From Bacteroidota bacterium (GTDB lineage Bacteria; Bacteroidota; Bacteroidia; Sphingobacteriales; Sphingobacteriaceae): a DNA stretch of 49,510 nucleotides. The stretch spans positions 1 to 49,510 of the forward strand of contig JAFDZM010000055.1 of assembly GCA_018266915.1 (NCBI GenBank). Direction: 5' to 3'. This document shows, one piece after another, positions 1 through 9,580 of the stretch. The notes under the pieces were generated by a model, which saw only the letters and a program-made list of their open reading frames with translations, had not been told where the DNA came from and ran no database searches. The translations under genes were made by a program, and so were the position numbers. Each line of letters begins with the position of its first letter. Position 1 is the stretch's first letter.

Positions 1-10
1 TTTAAGACAT

Positions 11-38
11 AAAAAATGGCCGGAATTTCTTCCGACCA
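11..38 (-). terminator. Intrinsic terminator downstream of the biotin carrier gene
   Basis: Read on the minus strand, a 9-bp stem (TGGTCGGAA / TTCCGGCCA, one G-U pair) closes a GAAA tetraloop and is followed by six T. It lies about 90 bp after the stop codon of the biotin carrier gene and would end that transcript. Confidence 0.8.
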
Positions 39-82
39 TTCGTGACCAATGGCGGTTTTTTTGTTTTATATAAATTCTAAAA

Positions 83-113
83 GGAGACGCCCCGATGTAT
101 TTGGGTGTCTCTA
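83..113. repeat. Degenerate copy of the GAGACGC palindromic repeat
   Basis: GAGACGCCC and GGGTGTCTC form a 9-bp stem with one wobble pair. The arms (GAGACGC...GTCTCTAC) match the palindromes near 38738 and 39351, so this is probably a diverged member of the same intergenic repeat family. It lies between the biotin carrier stop codon and its terminator. Confidence 0.6.
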
Positions 114-125
114 CAGTATTATTCT

Positions 126-626
126 TTAGTGAAATAATAATAAGACCTGCCCTTTTTCTACCTTGTCGCCAGGCTTAATCTTTACTGACTTAACCATAAC
201 ATCAGCCGGCGATTTGATAATGTTCTCCATCTTCATTGCTTCCAGAACAAACAGGTTATCCCCTTTCTTTACATGGGTACCTTCTGAAACAAAAAGTTTT
301 AATACGAGCCCTGGCATAGGCGCTTTGATATCGCTTACTTTGTTTGCGTTCATAGCACTCATACCCAGCTGATCGAGCAGGATATCAAATTGGTCCTGTG
401 CTGTTACGCTATACAGATTTCTATTTACTTTTATCTGAGCGGTCTTAGCTGTCTTATCAAAACTAACAACCTCGGCATTGTAAGATTTCAGATCATTAAT
501 GATGTGATAGCTCACTTCATTTAATTGCTGTATATCAGCGCCAATCTCCTTATCATTAATCAGCAGCTTTTTACTGCCTTTTTCGACTTTATATTCGGTC
601 TTTTCGTTTATCTTGAGTTTATACAT
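126..626 (-). CDS. Biotin/lipoyl attachment protein, biotin carboxyl carrier subunit
   Basis: The 166-residue protein ends in a biotinyl domain (about residues 98-166) with the biotinylation motif EAMKMEN; Lys132 is the expected biotin acceptor. The N-terminal ~90 residues form a small beta-rich linker domain seen in carrier subunits of acyl-CoA carboxylases. It would carry carboxybiotin between a biotin carboxylase and a carboxyltransferase, probably of the acetyl/propionyl-CoA type. No carboxylase partner is visible in the window; it may lie beyond the left edge, although a terminator follows this gene. The ATG start is clear. The substrate of the complex cannot be decided from this subunit. 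Confidence 0.9.
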   Translation of the reverse strand: MYKLKINEKTEYKVEKGSKKLLINDKEIGADIQQLNEVSYHIINDLKSYNAEVVSFDKTAKTAQIKVNRNLYSVTAQDQFDILLDQLGMSAMNANKVSDIKAPMPGLVLKLFVSEGTHVKKGDNLFVLEAMKMENIIKSPADVMVKSVKIKPGDKVEKGQVLLLFH

Positions 627-630
627 GGGT

Positions 631-769
631 GTTAGTGATCGGTTAACCGGTGATCAGTTAATCAGTTATGCTAATTTTTTAAAAATCGGAAAATAAATTG
701 AATTATTTACTTAACCAATAACTATCCGGAAAACCTAGTCACTGATTAACCAGTTAACTGGTAACTAAC
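631..769. repeat. Inverted-pair intergenic repeat, GTTAAC/ATCAGT type
   Basis: Left half begins GTTAGT (631-636) and contains GTTAATCAGT (657-666). Right half contains the complements ACTGATTAAC (741-750) and ACTAAC (764-769). The ~70-bp centre is AT-rich. The element fills the space between the biotin carrier start codon and the DUF4159 stop codon. There is no coding capacity or transposase. Confidence 0.7.
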
Positions 770-1429
770 CTATTGCGTCAACGCATATTGCACCAGGTTG
801 GCACCCATTTTTAATGCTTTTATACGGGTTTCCTGTGTGTCGCCGGTATAAGTACCGAAGTCCTCCCAACCGTTGCCTAAATCGCACTCATAATCGTAAA
901 AACATACCAGGCGACCTTTGTAAATCAATCCAAAACCTTGTGCTCTGCCTCCGTCGTGCTCATGCACTTTGGGTAAGCCATTCGGGAAATCATATTTCTG
1001 GTGATAGATTGGATAATTAAGAGGCAGTTCTACAAAATCAAGCTCAGGAAAAACTTTCTTCATTTGCGGACGGATGAACTTATCCAAGCCATAATTATCG
1101 CAAATATGCAGAAAGCCTCCACCGGTCAGGTATTTTCGCAAATTCTGTGCTTCCTGGTCAGAGAAGATCACGTTGCCGTGGCCCGTCATGAAAATAAAGG
1201 GATAATTAAATATCTCGGTACTCCCTACTTCAACTACTTCATCTTCAGCCTGGAAATTGGTCTTTAGATTTTCGTTACAGAATTTGATCAGGTTGGGCAA
1301 TGCCGTTCTGTCTCCATACCAATCTCCCCCGCCGTTATATTTAAGCTTAGCCATTTTATAGGTAGGCGGTGTATTGAAGCTGCTTAAACTCAATAGTGCT
1401 ACTATGGCCAAAAAAGAAAATACTTTCAT
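770..1429 (-). CDS. DUF4159 domain-containing protein, exported
   Basis: A 219-residue protein of the DUF4159 family, widespread in Bacteroidota and without a settled function; the fold is usually compared with glutamine-amidotransferase-like domains. The start at 1429 is chosen because its ATG overlaps the rsmE stop codon (ATGA) and opens directly onto a signal peptide (MKVFSFLAIVALLSLSSFN). An upstream in-frame start would only add residues that overlap rsmE. Conserved-looking stretches are GGGDWYGD near residue 30 and FIFMTGHGN near residue 80. Translation is probably coupled to rsmE. The role is unknown. Confidence 0.85.
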   Translation of the reverse strand: MKVFSFLAIVALLSLSSFNTPPTYKMAKLKYNGGGDWYGDRTALPNLIKFCNENLKTNFQAEDEVVEVGSTEIFNYPFIFMTGHGNVIFSDQEAQNLRKYLTGGGFLHICDNYGLDKFIRPQMKKVFPELDFVELPLNYPIYHQKYDFPNGLPKVHEHDGGRAQGFGLIYKGRLVCFYDYECDLGNGWEDFGTYTGDTQETRIKALKMGANLVQYALTQ

Positions 1430-2136
1430 ACCCTGTTCAAAAAATTCACCTCGAAACACGCTTCTAAAGCAGCAGTTTCTGTTCTTAAACGACTTTCTCC
1501 TAAAGTTATGGCTTTAAATCCATTATTTAACGCATCATCTATCTCTTTTGGTGTGAAGTCGCCCTCAGGGCCAATCAAAATTAAAGATCTGCCAAAAGGT
1601 TTTAATTCATGTTTCAAGGTAAGGCGATCACCTTCCTCGCAATGTGCTATAAATTTTTGGCCGTCAAAAGGTATTGTGATCAGTGCATTTAAGGCTATGG
1701 GTTCATTCAAAACCGGGTGCCATGCTTTAATCGATTGCTTGATAGCCGACGTAATGATTTTATTCAATCGATCAGTCTTAGCCTCCTTACGTTCCGAGCG
1801 CTGGCAAATGATAAGAGAGATTTCATCAATGCCTATTTCTGTAGCCTTCTCCAGGAACCATTCTAATCGCTCAATATTTTTTGTGGGAGCAATAGCGATG
1901 TGCAGGTAATGATTTCGCTTGTGAAAATCTCTTTGTACTGATATGATCTGTAATGATGTGCGTTTAGGATGAGGGTCAGTAATAGCTGCCGTATAGAAAT
2001 TACCCCTCCCATCTATCAATTGAATCTTATCGCCAATTTGCTGGCGTAGTACCCTTACACAATGCTTGCTTTCCTCTTCGTTCAGCTGGTAAGTGGTGGA
2101 TGCAGCATCAATATCCGGTGTGTAAAAGAGTTGCAT
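1426..2136 (-). CDS. rsmE: 16S rRNA (uracil-1498-N3)-methyltransferase RsmE
   Basis: The 236-residue length is normal for RsmE, a SPOUT methyltransferase that uses S-adenosylmethionine to methylate U1498 of 16S rRNA in the decoding region. The C-terminal trefoil-knot motifs are present: LILIGPEGDFTPKEI (residues 185-199) and LGESRLRTETA (212-222). The N-terminal ~70 residues form the PUA-like RNA-binding domain. It lies 11 bp after the CNNM-family gene and overlaps the DUF4159 gene by 4 bp, so these genes are probably co-transcribed. Confidence 0.95.
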   Translation of the reverse strand: MQLFYTPDIDAASTTYQLNEEESKHCVRVLRQQIGDKIQLIDGRGNFYTAAITDPHPKRTSLQIISVQRDFHKRNHYLHIAIAPTKNIERLEWFLEKATEIGIDEISLIICQRSERKEAKTDRLNKIITSAIKQSIKAWHPVLNEPIALNALITIPFDGQKFIAHCEEGDRLTLKHELKPFGRSLILIGPEGDFTPKEIDDALNNGFKAITLGESRLRTETAALEACFEVNFLNRV

Positions 2137-2147
2137 TTCCGGGCGGT

Positions 2148-3488
2148 TTAATGCAGGTCGACGGTATCCTCGGCGTTGAGCAATAATTCAAGCTTTACCG
2201 ATTCAATATTCTGATCGGACTTTTTCAGTACCGTAATATTATATCCGTTCGCTTCTTTCTGCTCACCAACGTCAGGTATCTTACCAAATATATCACCCAG
2301 CCAACCAGAGACAGTATCAAAATCGCCATCTTCTGGCAGATCATGCGGCAGGTGGCTATTTACATCATAGATCGGTGCCAGGGCATTCACGATAAATTCG
2401 GTATCGTTTACCTTTTCTACAATTGGCTTTTCTTCATCATATTCATCCTGGATGTCACCAACCAATTCTTCTACTATATCTTCCAGCGTCACCATACCTG
2501 CTGTTCCGCCAAATTCATCCAGCACGATAGCTATTTGTATGCGTTTCAGCTTCATTTCTGCCATCAGATCGTTAATCTTTTTGGTTTCCGGTACGAAGTA
2601 TGGCTTACGAATAATATCCTTTAGCTCGAACTTAACATTACGGGCAACCAGCGGCAGAATATCCTTCGCATGTACAACGCCTACAATTTTATCAATGATT
2701 TCCTCATATACCGGAACCCGCGAATAACCTTCCGCTATTACTTCGTCGATGACTTCACCCGGATCAGTTTCGATCTCTATACCGAAAATTTTGGTACGCG
2801 GCACCATGATATTTTTCACCACACGCTCGTTAAAATCGAATACATTTTGTATTAGTTCGTGCTCTGTTGAATCAAGCGCTCCAGTTTCCTTGCCCTGATC
2901 CAAAAGGAGTTGTAGTTCTTCGGAACTGTGATGGGCCTCACCCTCAAATTCTTTGATTCCAAGCATCTTTAATATGACCCCGGCAACACGGTTCAACACC
3001 CAAATAACGGGTCTGAAAACAACAAAGAACAGACGCAATGGCGTTGATACCGCAAGCGCTGTACGTACTGATCGCTGTATAGCAATGTTTTTAGGAGCAA
3101 GCTCACCGAATACAATACTGAGAAAAGTAATAAGAATGAAAGCAATGACGCGGCTAAGCGTAATAACAAAGCTTGAGGTAATAACTACACCAACTGACTT
3201 GAATGTAACCAGCATGATATCGGTAAAAACCTCTTCACCAAACACACCCAAACCAAGTGAAGCTATGGTGATACCCAGTTGTGTTGCAGCCAGGTAGCCA
3301 TCAAGGTTGGCCATGATGCTGCGAGTGATTCTTGCTACCCTACTGCCTGTCTTTATTTTTAGTTCGATCTGCGAGCCGCGTACGCGCACCAAAGCAAACT
3401 CAGCAGCCGTAAAAAAGCCGTTGAGCAGCACCAGCACGCCTGTAAGAAAAAGGTAAAAATAATTAACCGTTATGCCTGCAGGGTCCAT
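2148..3488 (-). CDS. CNNM/CorC-family membrane protein (hemolysin family) with CBS domains
   Basis: The 446-residue protein has the standard order: an N-terminal DUF21/CNNM membrane domain (about residues 1-190, with helices near 8-30, 70-90, 100-125 and 145-170), two CBS motifs (about 215-335, including VKNIMVPRTKI and VDEFGGTAGMVTLEDI), and a C-terminal CorC_HlyC domain (about 355-440). Relatives are divalent-cation (Mg2+/Co2+) transport or efflux proteins; the older name hemolysin is misleading. It starts 7 bp after the ppa stop codon, so both are probably in one transcript. The exact ion cannot be inferred. Confidence 0.9.
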   Translation of the reverse strand: MDPAGITVNYFYLFLTGVLVLLNGFFTAAEFALVRVRGSQIELKIKTGSRVARITRSIMANLDGYLAATQLGITIASLGLGVFGEEVFTDIMLVTFKSVGVVITSSFVITLSRVIAFILITFLSIVFGELAPKNIAIQRSVRTALAVSTPLRLFFVVFRPVIWVLNRVAGVILKMLGIKEFEGEAHHSSEELQLLLDQGKETGALDSTEHELIQNVFDFNERVVKNIMVPRTKIFGIEIETDPGEVIDEVIAEGYSRVPVYEEIIDKIVGVVHAKDILPLVARNVKFELKDIIRKPYFVPETKKINDLMAEMKLKRIQIAIVLDEFGGTAGMVTLEDIVEELVGDIQDEYDEEKPIVEKVNDTEFIVNALAPIYDVNSHLPHDLPEDGDFDTVSGWLGDIFGKIPDVGEQKEANGYNITVLKKSDQNIESVKLELLLNAEDTVDLH

Positions 3489-3495
3489 TAATCAA

Positions 3496-4041
3496 TTATT
3501 GGTACGAGGGGAAAGTGGACTTATACAGTTCCAGGCTTTCATTAATTACTTTGTGAGCGTAACGCACACCCAACAGGTGCTCGATGGTTACGTTCTTGCC
3601 TTCCAGCTTTTTATAGTCCTGGAAAAAGCGGACAATTTCCTTCATCGTATGCGGAGGTAATTCGTTCAGGTCGTTGATATAATTTACCGACATATCATTT
3701 TTTGCTACTGCAATGATCTTATCATCCTGCTCACCGTTATCCACCATGTGCATCACTCCTACAACTTTAGCTTCAATGATCGACATCGGGAATACGTCAA
3801 CAGAACATAATACCAGGATATCCAGCGGGTCATGGTCATCACAATAAGTTTGCGGGATAAAGCCATAGTTTGCCGGATACATTACCGAGGAGAAAAGAAC
3901 ACGATCCAACTTCAATAATCCTGATTCCTTATCAATTTCATATTTGGCCTTTGAGCCTTTTGGTATTTCAATTATAGCATTCACTACTTCAGGCATATTT
4001 TCGCCTGGAGAAACCTGGTGCCAAGGGTGTTGTGTACTCAT
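3496..4041 (-). CDS. ppa: Inorganic pyrophosphatase, family I
   Basis: A 181-residue soluble type I pyrophosphatase, which hydrolyses PPi to two phosphates and so pulls biosynthetic reactions forward. The metal-binding signature DDHDPLDIL (residues 68-76) and the upstream [11 protein letters not shown] (55-65) are intact. Length fits the bacterial family. The ATG lies 24 bp from the DedA stop codon, and the CNNM gene follows after 7 bp, suggesting one operon. Confidence 0.96.
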   Translation of the reverse strand: MSTQHPWHQVSPGENMPEVVNAIIEIPKGSKAKYEIDKESGLLKLDRVLFSSVMYPANYGFIPQTYCDDHDPLDILVLCSVDVFPMSIIEAKVVGVMHMVDNGEQDDKIIAVAKNDMSVNYINDLNELPPHTMKEIVRFFQDYKKLEGKNVTIEHLLGVRYAHKVINESLELYKSTFPSYQ

Positions 4042-4065
4042 TATATTTTTTATAGTTAGAAAATT

Positions 4066-4707
4066 TTATTCCGTGGTTTCTGTTTTAAAAGCTTTCTTCA
4101 CATAAGCGATCAGCAACGGAATAGATGTAATCAAAATTAATCCCAATATCACGTATTTGAGGTAGTACTTAATTTCATCGGGATATTTTTTCCCCAAAAA
4201 GTACCCTACTAAAGTTAAAGTGCATACCCAGGTTGCGCTTCCTATAATGTTGAAAATGGTGAACTTTCTGAAATTCACCTTAACCACACCTGCAAAGATA
4301 GGAGCAAAAGTTCTAATTATAGGGAAAAATCTGCCTAAAACCAGTGCCATCCCCCCATACTTAGCGTAAAACTCTTCGGCCATGGTTACATAACGCTTCT
4401 TAAAGAATAAAGACTCATTACGTTTAAAGAGCATTGGCCCGGTGCGATATCCAAACCAGTATCCCGCAAAATTACCTAAAATACCCGCCGCTATCAGCGA
4501 CAATAGCAATACAACGATACTTACGTCAAGTATGTTTGTTGCACATAGCAATCCTGCTAAAACGAGTAAATAATCGCCGGGTAAAAAAAAGCCGAAGAAC
4601 AAACCCGTCTCGGCAAAAATAACAACAAGCAAGAGATAAAAGCCCCCCTTGCTTATAATCGATTGAGCGTCTGTTAAATTTTGAAGGTGTTCCCAGAATT
4701 GTTCCAT
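4066..4707 (-). CDS. DedA family membrane protein
   Basis: A 213-residue polytopic protein of the DedA/SNARE-associated family, related to flippases for polyprenyl phosphate or phospholipid carriers. Seen are the family blocks FAETGLFFGFFLPGDYLL (about 30-47) and LGRFFPIIRTFAPIFAGV (about 125-142, with the conserved arginines), plus several hydrophobic helices. It is the first gene of a probable DedA-ppa-CNNM-rsmE-DUF4159 run and is separated from nuoN by 57 bp. The substrate is unknown. Confidence 0.9.
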   Translation of the reverse strand: MEQFWEHLQNLTDAQSIISKGGFYLLLVVIFAETGLFFGFFLPGDYLLVLAGLLCATNILDVSIVVLLLSLIAAGILGNFAGYWFGYRTGPMLFKRNESLFFKKRYVTMAEEFYAKYGGMALVLGRFFPIIRTFAPIFAGVVKVNFRKFTIFNIIGSATWVCTLTLVGYFLGKKYPDEIKYYLKYVILGLILITSIPLLIAYVKKAFKTETTE

Positions 4708-4764
4708 TCACTATCACCGTAAAACTACTAATATAAAATCAATTAATAGTATGCCGGTTACGGA

Positions 4765-6144
4765 TTAAATGAGGTTCGAAATAAAAGCAGGATAAACACC
4801 TATAACGATGGTTACCAAAGCAGCTAATCCTAAAACGAAGTTAAAGTAGCCCGGTACAGTAACTTCTTCGCGTTCACTGTTGCGGAAATACATGGCAATG
4901 ATCACCCTGAAATAGTAGAATATGCTGATGATTGCATTAACCACCGCAAGTATTACTAATGTAGTATGGTATTGTTCCAATGCCCCTGAGAACACAAAAA
5001 ATTTACCAATAAAACCTGCTGTAAGCGGGATACCTGCCAATGATAACATCGAAATAGTTAGTACCAATGCCAGGAACGGATTCCGTTTTGCTAAGCCGTT
5101 GAAGCTATCAAAGTTGTCGCTGCCTGCCTGTTGCTGTACCAGTATCAATGCACCAAAGGCAATAATAGAAGCAATAGAGTAAGCAGTAGAATACATGAAT
5201 ACCGAATTGGCGGAACTTGCGCCAAGCGCTACGATGGCAAACAATAAGTAACCGGCATGCGATATGCTCGAGAAGGCCAGCATACGCTTAAAGCTTTGTT
5301 GATACAATGCAGTTATGTTGCCAATGAACAGTGTAATAATCGTAATAATCAACAATGCCGGCATCCAGAAATCAGACATCGGAGCAAAGCACTCAGAGAA
5401 CAGGCGCAAGAATGCGGCGAAGCCCGCTGTTTTAACCACTGTCGACATGAAAGCAGTGATAAGCGTTGGTGAACCTTCGTAAACATCCGGAGTCCAGAAA
5501 TGGAACGGGGCTGCACCTACTTTAAAGCAAAGTCCTACGATGATGAGCATAATCCCTGTACCCAGTAATGGATCGATGCCTTTTGGATGAGTTACTACCC
5601 AGTCGCGGATGGCTTGTAAGTTAAATGAACCTGTTGCACCGTAGATTAAGGTGATACCAAACAGTAAAAAACCTGTTGAGAATGCACCCATCAGGAAGTA
5701 TTTTAACGATGCTTCGTTTGATGCAAAATCGCTTTTTTTGATACCTGCAAGGATATATAAGCTTACCGACATAATTTCGATGCCAATAAACAGCATCGTT
5801 AAATTATTATAGGATAACATTACAATAATCCCTGCCAGCGAGAACAGGATGATGGCATAATACTCGGCAACGTGAGAGCTTATCTTTTCAAAATATTCTT
5901 TTGAAAGCAATAGTATCAATATGGTTGAAGCGATAGTAATCACCGAAAAGGCTACGGAAAAGTTATCAAACAGCATCATGCCGTGGTAGATTGGCTGAAT
6001 ACCCTTTCCCCATTGCATAACTGCTGCTGCCAAAGCACCTAACAACCCAATGATAGTAACCGGCAATAAAGCCCCCTTTGCTTTATATAATCCTAAATAC
6101 AAAAGCAGAATGGGTAAAATGGATAATATTATTAAGGTGTTCAT
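4765..6144 (-). CDS. nuoN: NADH-quinone oxidoreductase subunit N
   Basis: A 459-residue antiporter-like membrane subunit of complex I, last gene of the operon. It has about 13-14 hydrophobic helices and the Proton_antipo_M domain, with the conserved lysine region GLCFKVGAAPFHFWTPDVYEG (about residues 205-225) typical of NuoN. It takes part in proton pumping in the membrane arm next to NuoM. The start lies 2 bp after the nuoM stop codon. Confidence 0.95.
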   Translation of the reverse strand: MNTLIILSILPILLLYLGLYKAKGALLPVTIIGLLGALAAAVMQWGKGIQPIYHGMMLFDNFSVAFSVITIASTILILLLSKEYFEKISSHVAEYYAIILFSLAGIIVMLSYNNLTMLFIGIEIMSVSLYILAGIKKSDFASNEASLKYFLMGAFSTGFLLFGITLIYGATGSFNLQAIRDWVVTHPKGIDPLLGTGIMLIIVGLCFKVGAAPFHFWTPDVYEGSPTLITAFMSTVVKTAGFAAFLRLFSECFAPMSDFWMPALLIITIITLFIGNITALYQQSFKRMLAFSSISHAGYLLFAIVALGASSANSVFMYSTAYSIASIIAFGALILVQQQAGSDNFDSFNGLAKRNPFLALVLTISMLSLAGIPLTAGFIGKFFVFSGALEQYHTTLVILAVVNAIISIFYYFRVIIAMYFRNSEREEVTVPGYFNFVLGLAALVTIVIGVYPAFISNLI

Positions 6145-6146
6145 TC

Positions 6147-7655
6147 TTAAAATTTAGCTTTAGGAAACAGGTTATTAGCCGGTAGCATTTTATCGTGTAC
6201 CGCCTTTATGAGTTTATTTACTGTCGCTTCCGACAGATGCAAAATTGGCTGCGGATATATACCGATGATAATAATCAGTGCGCATATGATAACAAATACA
6301 AAGATTTCGGAGCCGCTTATGTCAGTAAATGTGGTGGTTAATGTGTTGGTTTGACCATACATAACTCCTTTGTACATCCTGAGCATATAAACTGCACCAA
6401 ATATCATAGTTAAACCAGCTATGGCAGCCATCCATAAATTGTATTGGAATACGCTGTTCAATAACAGGAACTCGCCGATGAAACCGTTTGTTAATGGTAA
6501 AGCAACCGTGCCTAAAACTACGATCAAAAATGCTAAAGCAAACTTAGGGGCCACTTTGGCAATTCCACCCATTTCGCTTATATCACGTGTATTCAGTCGG
6601 CGACTGATGATATCCCAAACAAAGAATAAACCTACTACATTGATACCGTGATTCAGCATTTGGATCATAGCACCCTGCAAACCTTGTGATGTCCAAATGA
6701 AAGAACCGTCAGGACGCATAAAGGTAAACAAGCCGGCTGCAATCAAACCAACGTGTGCAATGGATGAATAAGCCACTAGTCGTTTACCATCTTTTTGTTT
6801 GAAGGCGATAACCGAAGCATATACAATACCGATTACTGAAAGGATCAAAGCCATCGTTCCCCATTGCTGAACGCCAAGTGGAGCAATAGGAATTAACCAA
6901 CGGATCACACCATAAATACCCATTTTTAGCATGATACCCGATAACATCATGGTACCGGCTGACGGTGCTTCAGTATAAGTATCCGGCTGCCAGGTATGGA
7001 ACGGGAATATCGGCATCTTAATAGCAAACGCCAGGAAGAAGGCCCAGAACAGCCAGCTTTGCTGGTGGGCATTCAGGTTAAGATCGTAAAATGCGTGCAG
7101 ATCGTACAGCTTTTCTGGTGTTTGCATGTACAGGTAGATAATACCCAACAACATACACAATGAACCTGCGAACGTGTAAATAAAGAATTTGATATTGACG
7201 CGAATGCGATTCTCTCCGCCCCACATTGCACATATAAAGTAGATCGGAATCAGTGCTGCTTCCCAGCCAACATAGAATAAAAATCCGTCGAGCGCTGTAA
7301 ATACTACCAGCATACCCGCCTGCATAAACAGGATCAGCGCATAAAATGTACTCCTATACTGATGCTTGAAAGTAGTAAGGATGATTAGTGGGACAAGCAG
7401 GGTGCTCAATATAACCATAATCATGCTGATACCATCGATACCTGCATTGAACCATATACCTATTTTCGGCATCCACATGGCGTTAACACCAAACTGAATC
7501 GAGCCATCAGGAACAAACTTGCTTAAGAAATATCCTGCAACTGCCAGTTCGGCCACAGAAAAGGTAAAAGCGGCGTACTTGGCCACATTGCCCTTTAATA
7601 ATAGAACAACAAGTGCTGCAACAATCGGCAAAAAAAGTAAAATACTAACTGTCAT
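6147..7655 (-). CDS. nuoM: NADH-quinone oxidoreductase subunit M
   Basis: A 502-residue antiporter-like proton-pumping subunit. Diagnostic blocks are YVGWEAALIPIYFICAMWG (about 127-145, with the key glutamate), FAIKMPIFPFHTWQPDTYTEA (about 215-235) and AYSSIAHVG (about 295-303). It has about 14 helices and normal length. The gene starts 15 bp after nuoL and abuts nuoN. Confidence 0.96.
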   Translation of the reverse strand: MTVSILLFLPIVAALVVLLLKGNVAKYAAFTFSVAELAVAGYFLSKFVPDGSIQFGVNAMWMPKIGIWFNAGIDGISMIMVILSTLLVPLIILTTFKHQYRSTFYALILFMQAGMLVVFTALDGFLFYVGWEAALIPIYFICAMWGGENRIRVNIKFFIYTFAGSLCMLLGIIYLYMQTPEKLYDLHAFYDLNLNAHQQSWLFWAFFLAFAIKMPIFPFHTWQPDTYTEAPSAGTMMLSGIMLKMGIYGVIRWLIPIAPLGVQQWGTMALILSVIGIVYASVIAFKQKDGKRLVAYSSIAHVGLIAAGLFTFMRPDGSFIWTSQGLQGAMIQMLNHGINVVGLFFVWDIISRRLNTRDISEMGGIAKVAPKFALAFLIVVLGTVALPLTNGFIGEFLLLNSVFQYNLWMAAIAGLTMIFGAVYMLRMYKGVMYGQTNTLTTTFTDISGSEIFVFVIICALIIIIGIYPQPILHLSEATVNKLIKAVHDKMLPANNLFPKAKF

Positions 7656-7670
7656 TTCTTATACTTATTG

Positions 7671-9572
7671 TTATATCTTAACCAAACTAAATATCAATAT
7701 GGCAATAATACCCGCTACCATCATAAAGATGTAGAAGCCTACGTTACCCGACTGTAAAAGGCGCAAACCCTTACTTGTCCTTATCGACAGTTTACCCAAT
7801 CCGTTCACAATGCCATCAATAGCCAAAAGGTCAACAACCTTATAGAAGAATACTGACAAAGCATCCAGCGGCTTACGGATGAGCCAATCGTATATCTCAT
7901 CAATATAGAATTTGTGGTACGACAGGCTTACCGGTCCCGGACGTTCTTCTGAATCCGCAGCAGGTACGTGTGCATTCTTCACATATCTCACATAAGCATA
8001 TGCTAACGCGATCAGTGCAAGTACAACTGACGCGCCCATTAATAAATATTCTGTTGAAGCTGCAGCTTCTTTATGTTGTAATACTGAGGCTGATGGCGCA
8101 AATACCGGTGCCAGGAAATCAGCCAGCCAGTGATGACCGCCTAATATTTCCGGAACATTGATAAACCCACCGAACACAGATAAAACTGCTAACACCATCA
8201 GTGGAATAGTCATTGTTTTTGGCGACTCATGTAAATGATGCTCCTGCTCTGAAGTGCCGCGGAATTTGCCGTAGAAGGTCAGATACAACATCCGGAACAT
8301 ATAAAATGAGGTACACATTGCAGTCAGAGCGCCAATTACCCACATGGTTGTACTATGCTCAAACGCACCAGCCAGTATTTCATCTTTTGAGAAGAAGCCT
8401 GCAAATGGCGGGATACCTGATATGGCAATAGTGGCAATTAGCATTGTCCAGAAAGTGATTGGTAATTTGCTTTTCAATCCGCCCATCATACGCATATCCT
8501 GCTCATCACTCATGGCGTGGATAACAGAACCTGCACCAAGGAATAATAATGCTTTGAAGAATGCGTGAGTTAATACGTGGAAGAATGCACCAGTGTAAGC
8601 ACCCACACCCAAACCTAAAAACATATAACCCAATTGAGATACCGTTGAATAAGCCAGCACCTTTTTAATATCAGTTTGCGAAAGTGCAATCAATGCTGCC
8701 AATACTGCTGTAGCTAACCCGATCACAGCAATAATATTCATGGTGATAGGTGCCATAGAGAATAAGGCGTTTGACCTTGCTACCATATAAACACCTGCGG
8801 TAACCATGGTTGCAGCGTGTATCAAAGCTGAAACCGGGGTCGGGCCGGCCATTGCATCAGGTAACCAGGTGAACAATGGTATTTGTGCCGATTTACCAAC
8901 CGCACCTACAAACAGCAGGATAGTAATCAATGTAAATGGCACTTCACTTTGGTTCATGTGAATAGCCTTTGGAAATATATCTGAGAAAGTAATGCTTCCG
9001 AAATAAGATATCAGTACGAACAAACCGATGATGAAGCCAAGGTCACCGATACGGTTCATTACGAAAGCTTTTTTGGCAGCCTCAGAATAATCAGCGTTGG
9101 TGTACCAAAACCCAATAAGCAGGTAAGAACATAACCCTACGCCTTCCCAACCGATGAACATTACCAGGTAATTCGAGCCTAAAACCAGTAATAACATGAA
9201 GAATACAAACAGGTTCAGATAAGAGAAAAACTTACCGAAACCTTCGTCGTGGTGCATATATCCTACGGAATATAAATGGATAAGGAAACCTACTCCGGTG
9301 ATGATCAATAACATTAAGGCGCTCAGCTGATCTATCAGAAAAGCAAACTGTACTTTAAATGAATTAACGCTGAACCAATCAAATACGGTTACATTGATAG
9401 GGCCCGATGATTTTACCTGCAAAAATGCAGCTATACTCAAACCAAAAGAAATCAGAATAACTAAGCTGCCGATAACACCTATAACGCCCTTTGAGAAGGT
9501 GTTACGGCCGATACCGTTAATAAGGAAACCGGCTAAAGGTAATAAAGGAATAAGCCAGATGTATTTATCCAT
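7671..9572 (-). CDS. nuoL: NADH-quinone oxidoreductase subunit L
   Basis: A 633-residue subunit L, the distal antiporter-like proton pump. It shows the N-terminal block FIGWEGVGLCSYLLIGFWY (about 140-158), the pump core FTWLPDAMAGPTPVSALIHAATM (about 235-257) and a long C-terminal extension with a terminal transmembrane helix that would correspond to the lateral helix HL. The 118-bp gap to nuoK upstream is filled by a repeat element, unlike most junctions of this operon. Confidence 0.96.
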   Translation of the reverse strand: MDKYIWLIPLLPLAGFLINGIGRNTFSKGVIGVIGSLVILISFGLSIAAFLQVKSSGPINVTVFDWFSVNSFKVQFAFLIDQLSALMLLIITGVGFLIHLYSVGYMHHDEGFGKFFSYLNLFVFFMLLLVLGSNYLVMFIGWEGVGLCSYLLIGFWYTNADYSEAAKKAFVMNRIGDLGFIIGLFVLISYFGSITFSDIFPKAIHMNQSEVPFTLITILLFVGAVGKSAQIPLFTWLPDAMAGPTPVSALIHAATMVTAGVYMVARSNALFSMAPITMNIIAVIGLATAVLAALIALSQTDIKKVLAYSTVSQLGYMFLGLGVGAYTGAFFHVLTHAFFKALLFLGAGSVIHAMSDEQDMRMMGGLKSKLPITFWTMLIATIAISGIPPFAGFFSKDEILAGAFEHSTTMWVIGALTAMCTSFYMFRMLYLTFYGKFRGTSEQEHHLHESPKTMTIPLMVLAVLSVFGGFINVPEILGGHHWLADFLAPVFAPSASVLQHKEAAASTEYLLMGASVVLALIALAYAYVRYVKNAHVPAADSEERPGPVSLSYHKFYIDEIYDWLIRKPLDALSVFFYKVVDLLAIDGIVNGLGKLSIRTSKGLRLLQSGNVGFYIFMMVAGIIAILIFSLVKI

Positions 9573-9580
9573 GTTGTTTA

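Noticed and set aside
1430..1459. Longer start for the DUF4159 gene
   Set aside because: The extension overlaps rsmE, and the internal ATG overlaps the rsmE stop codon and opens a signal peptide.
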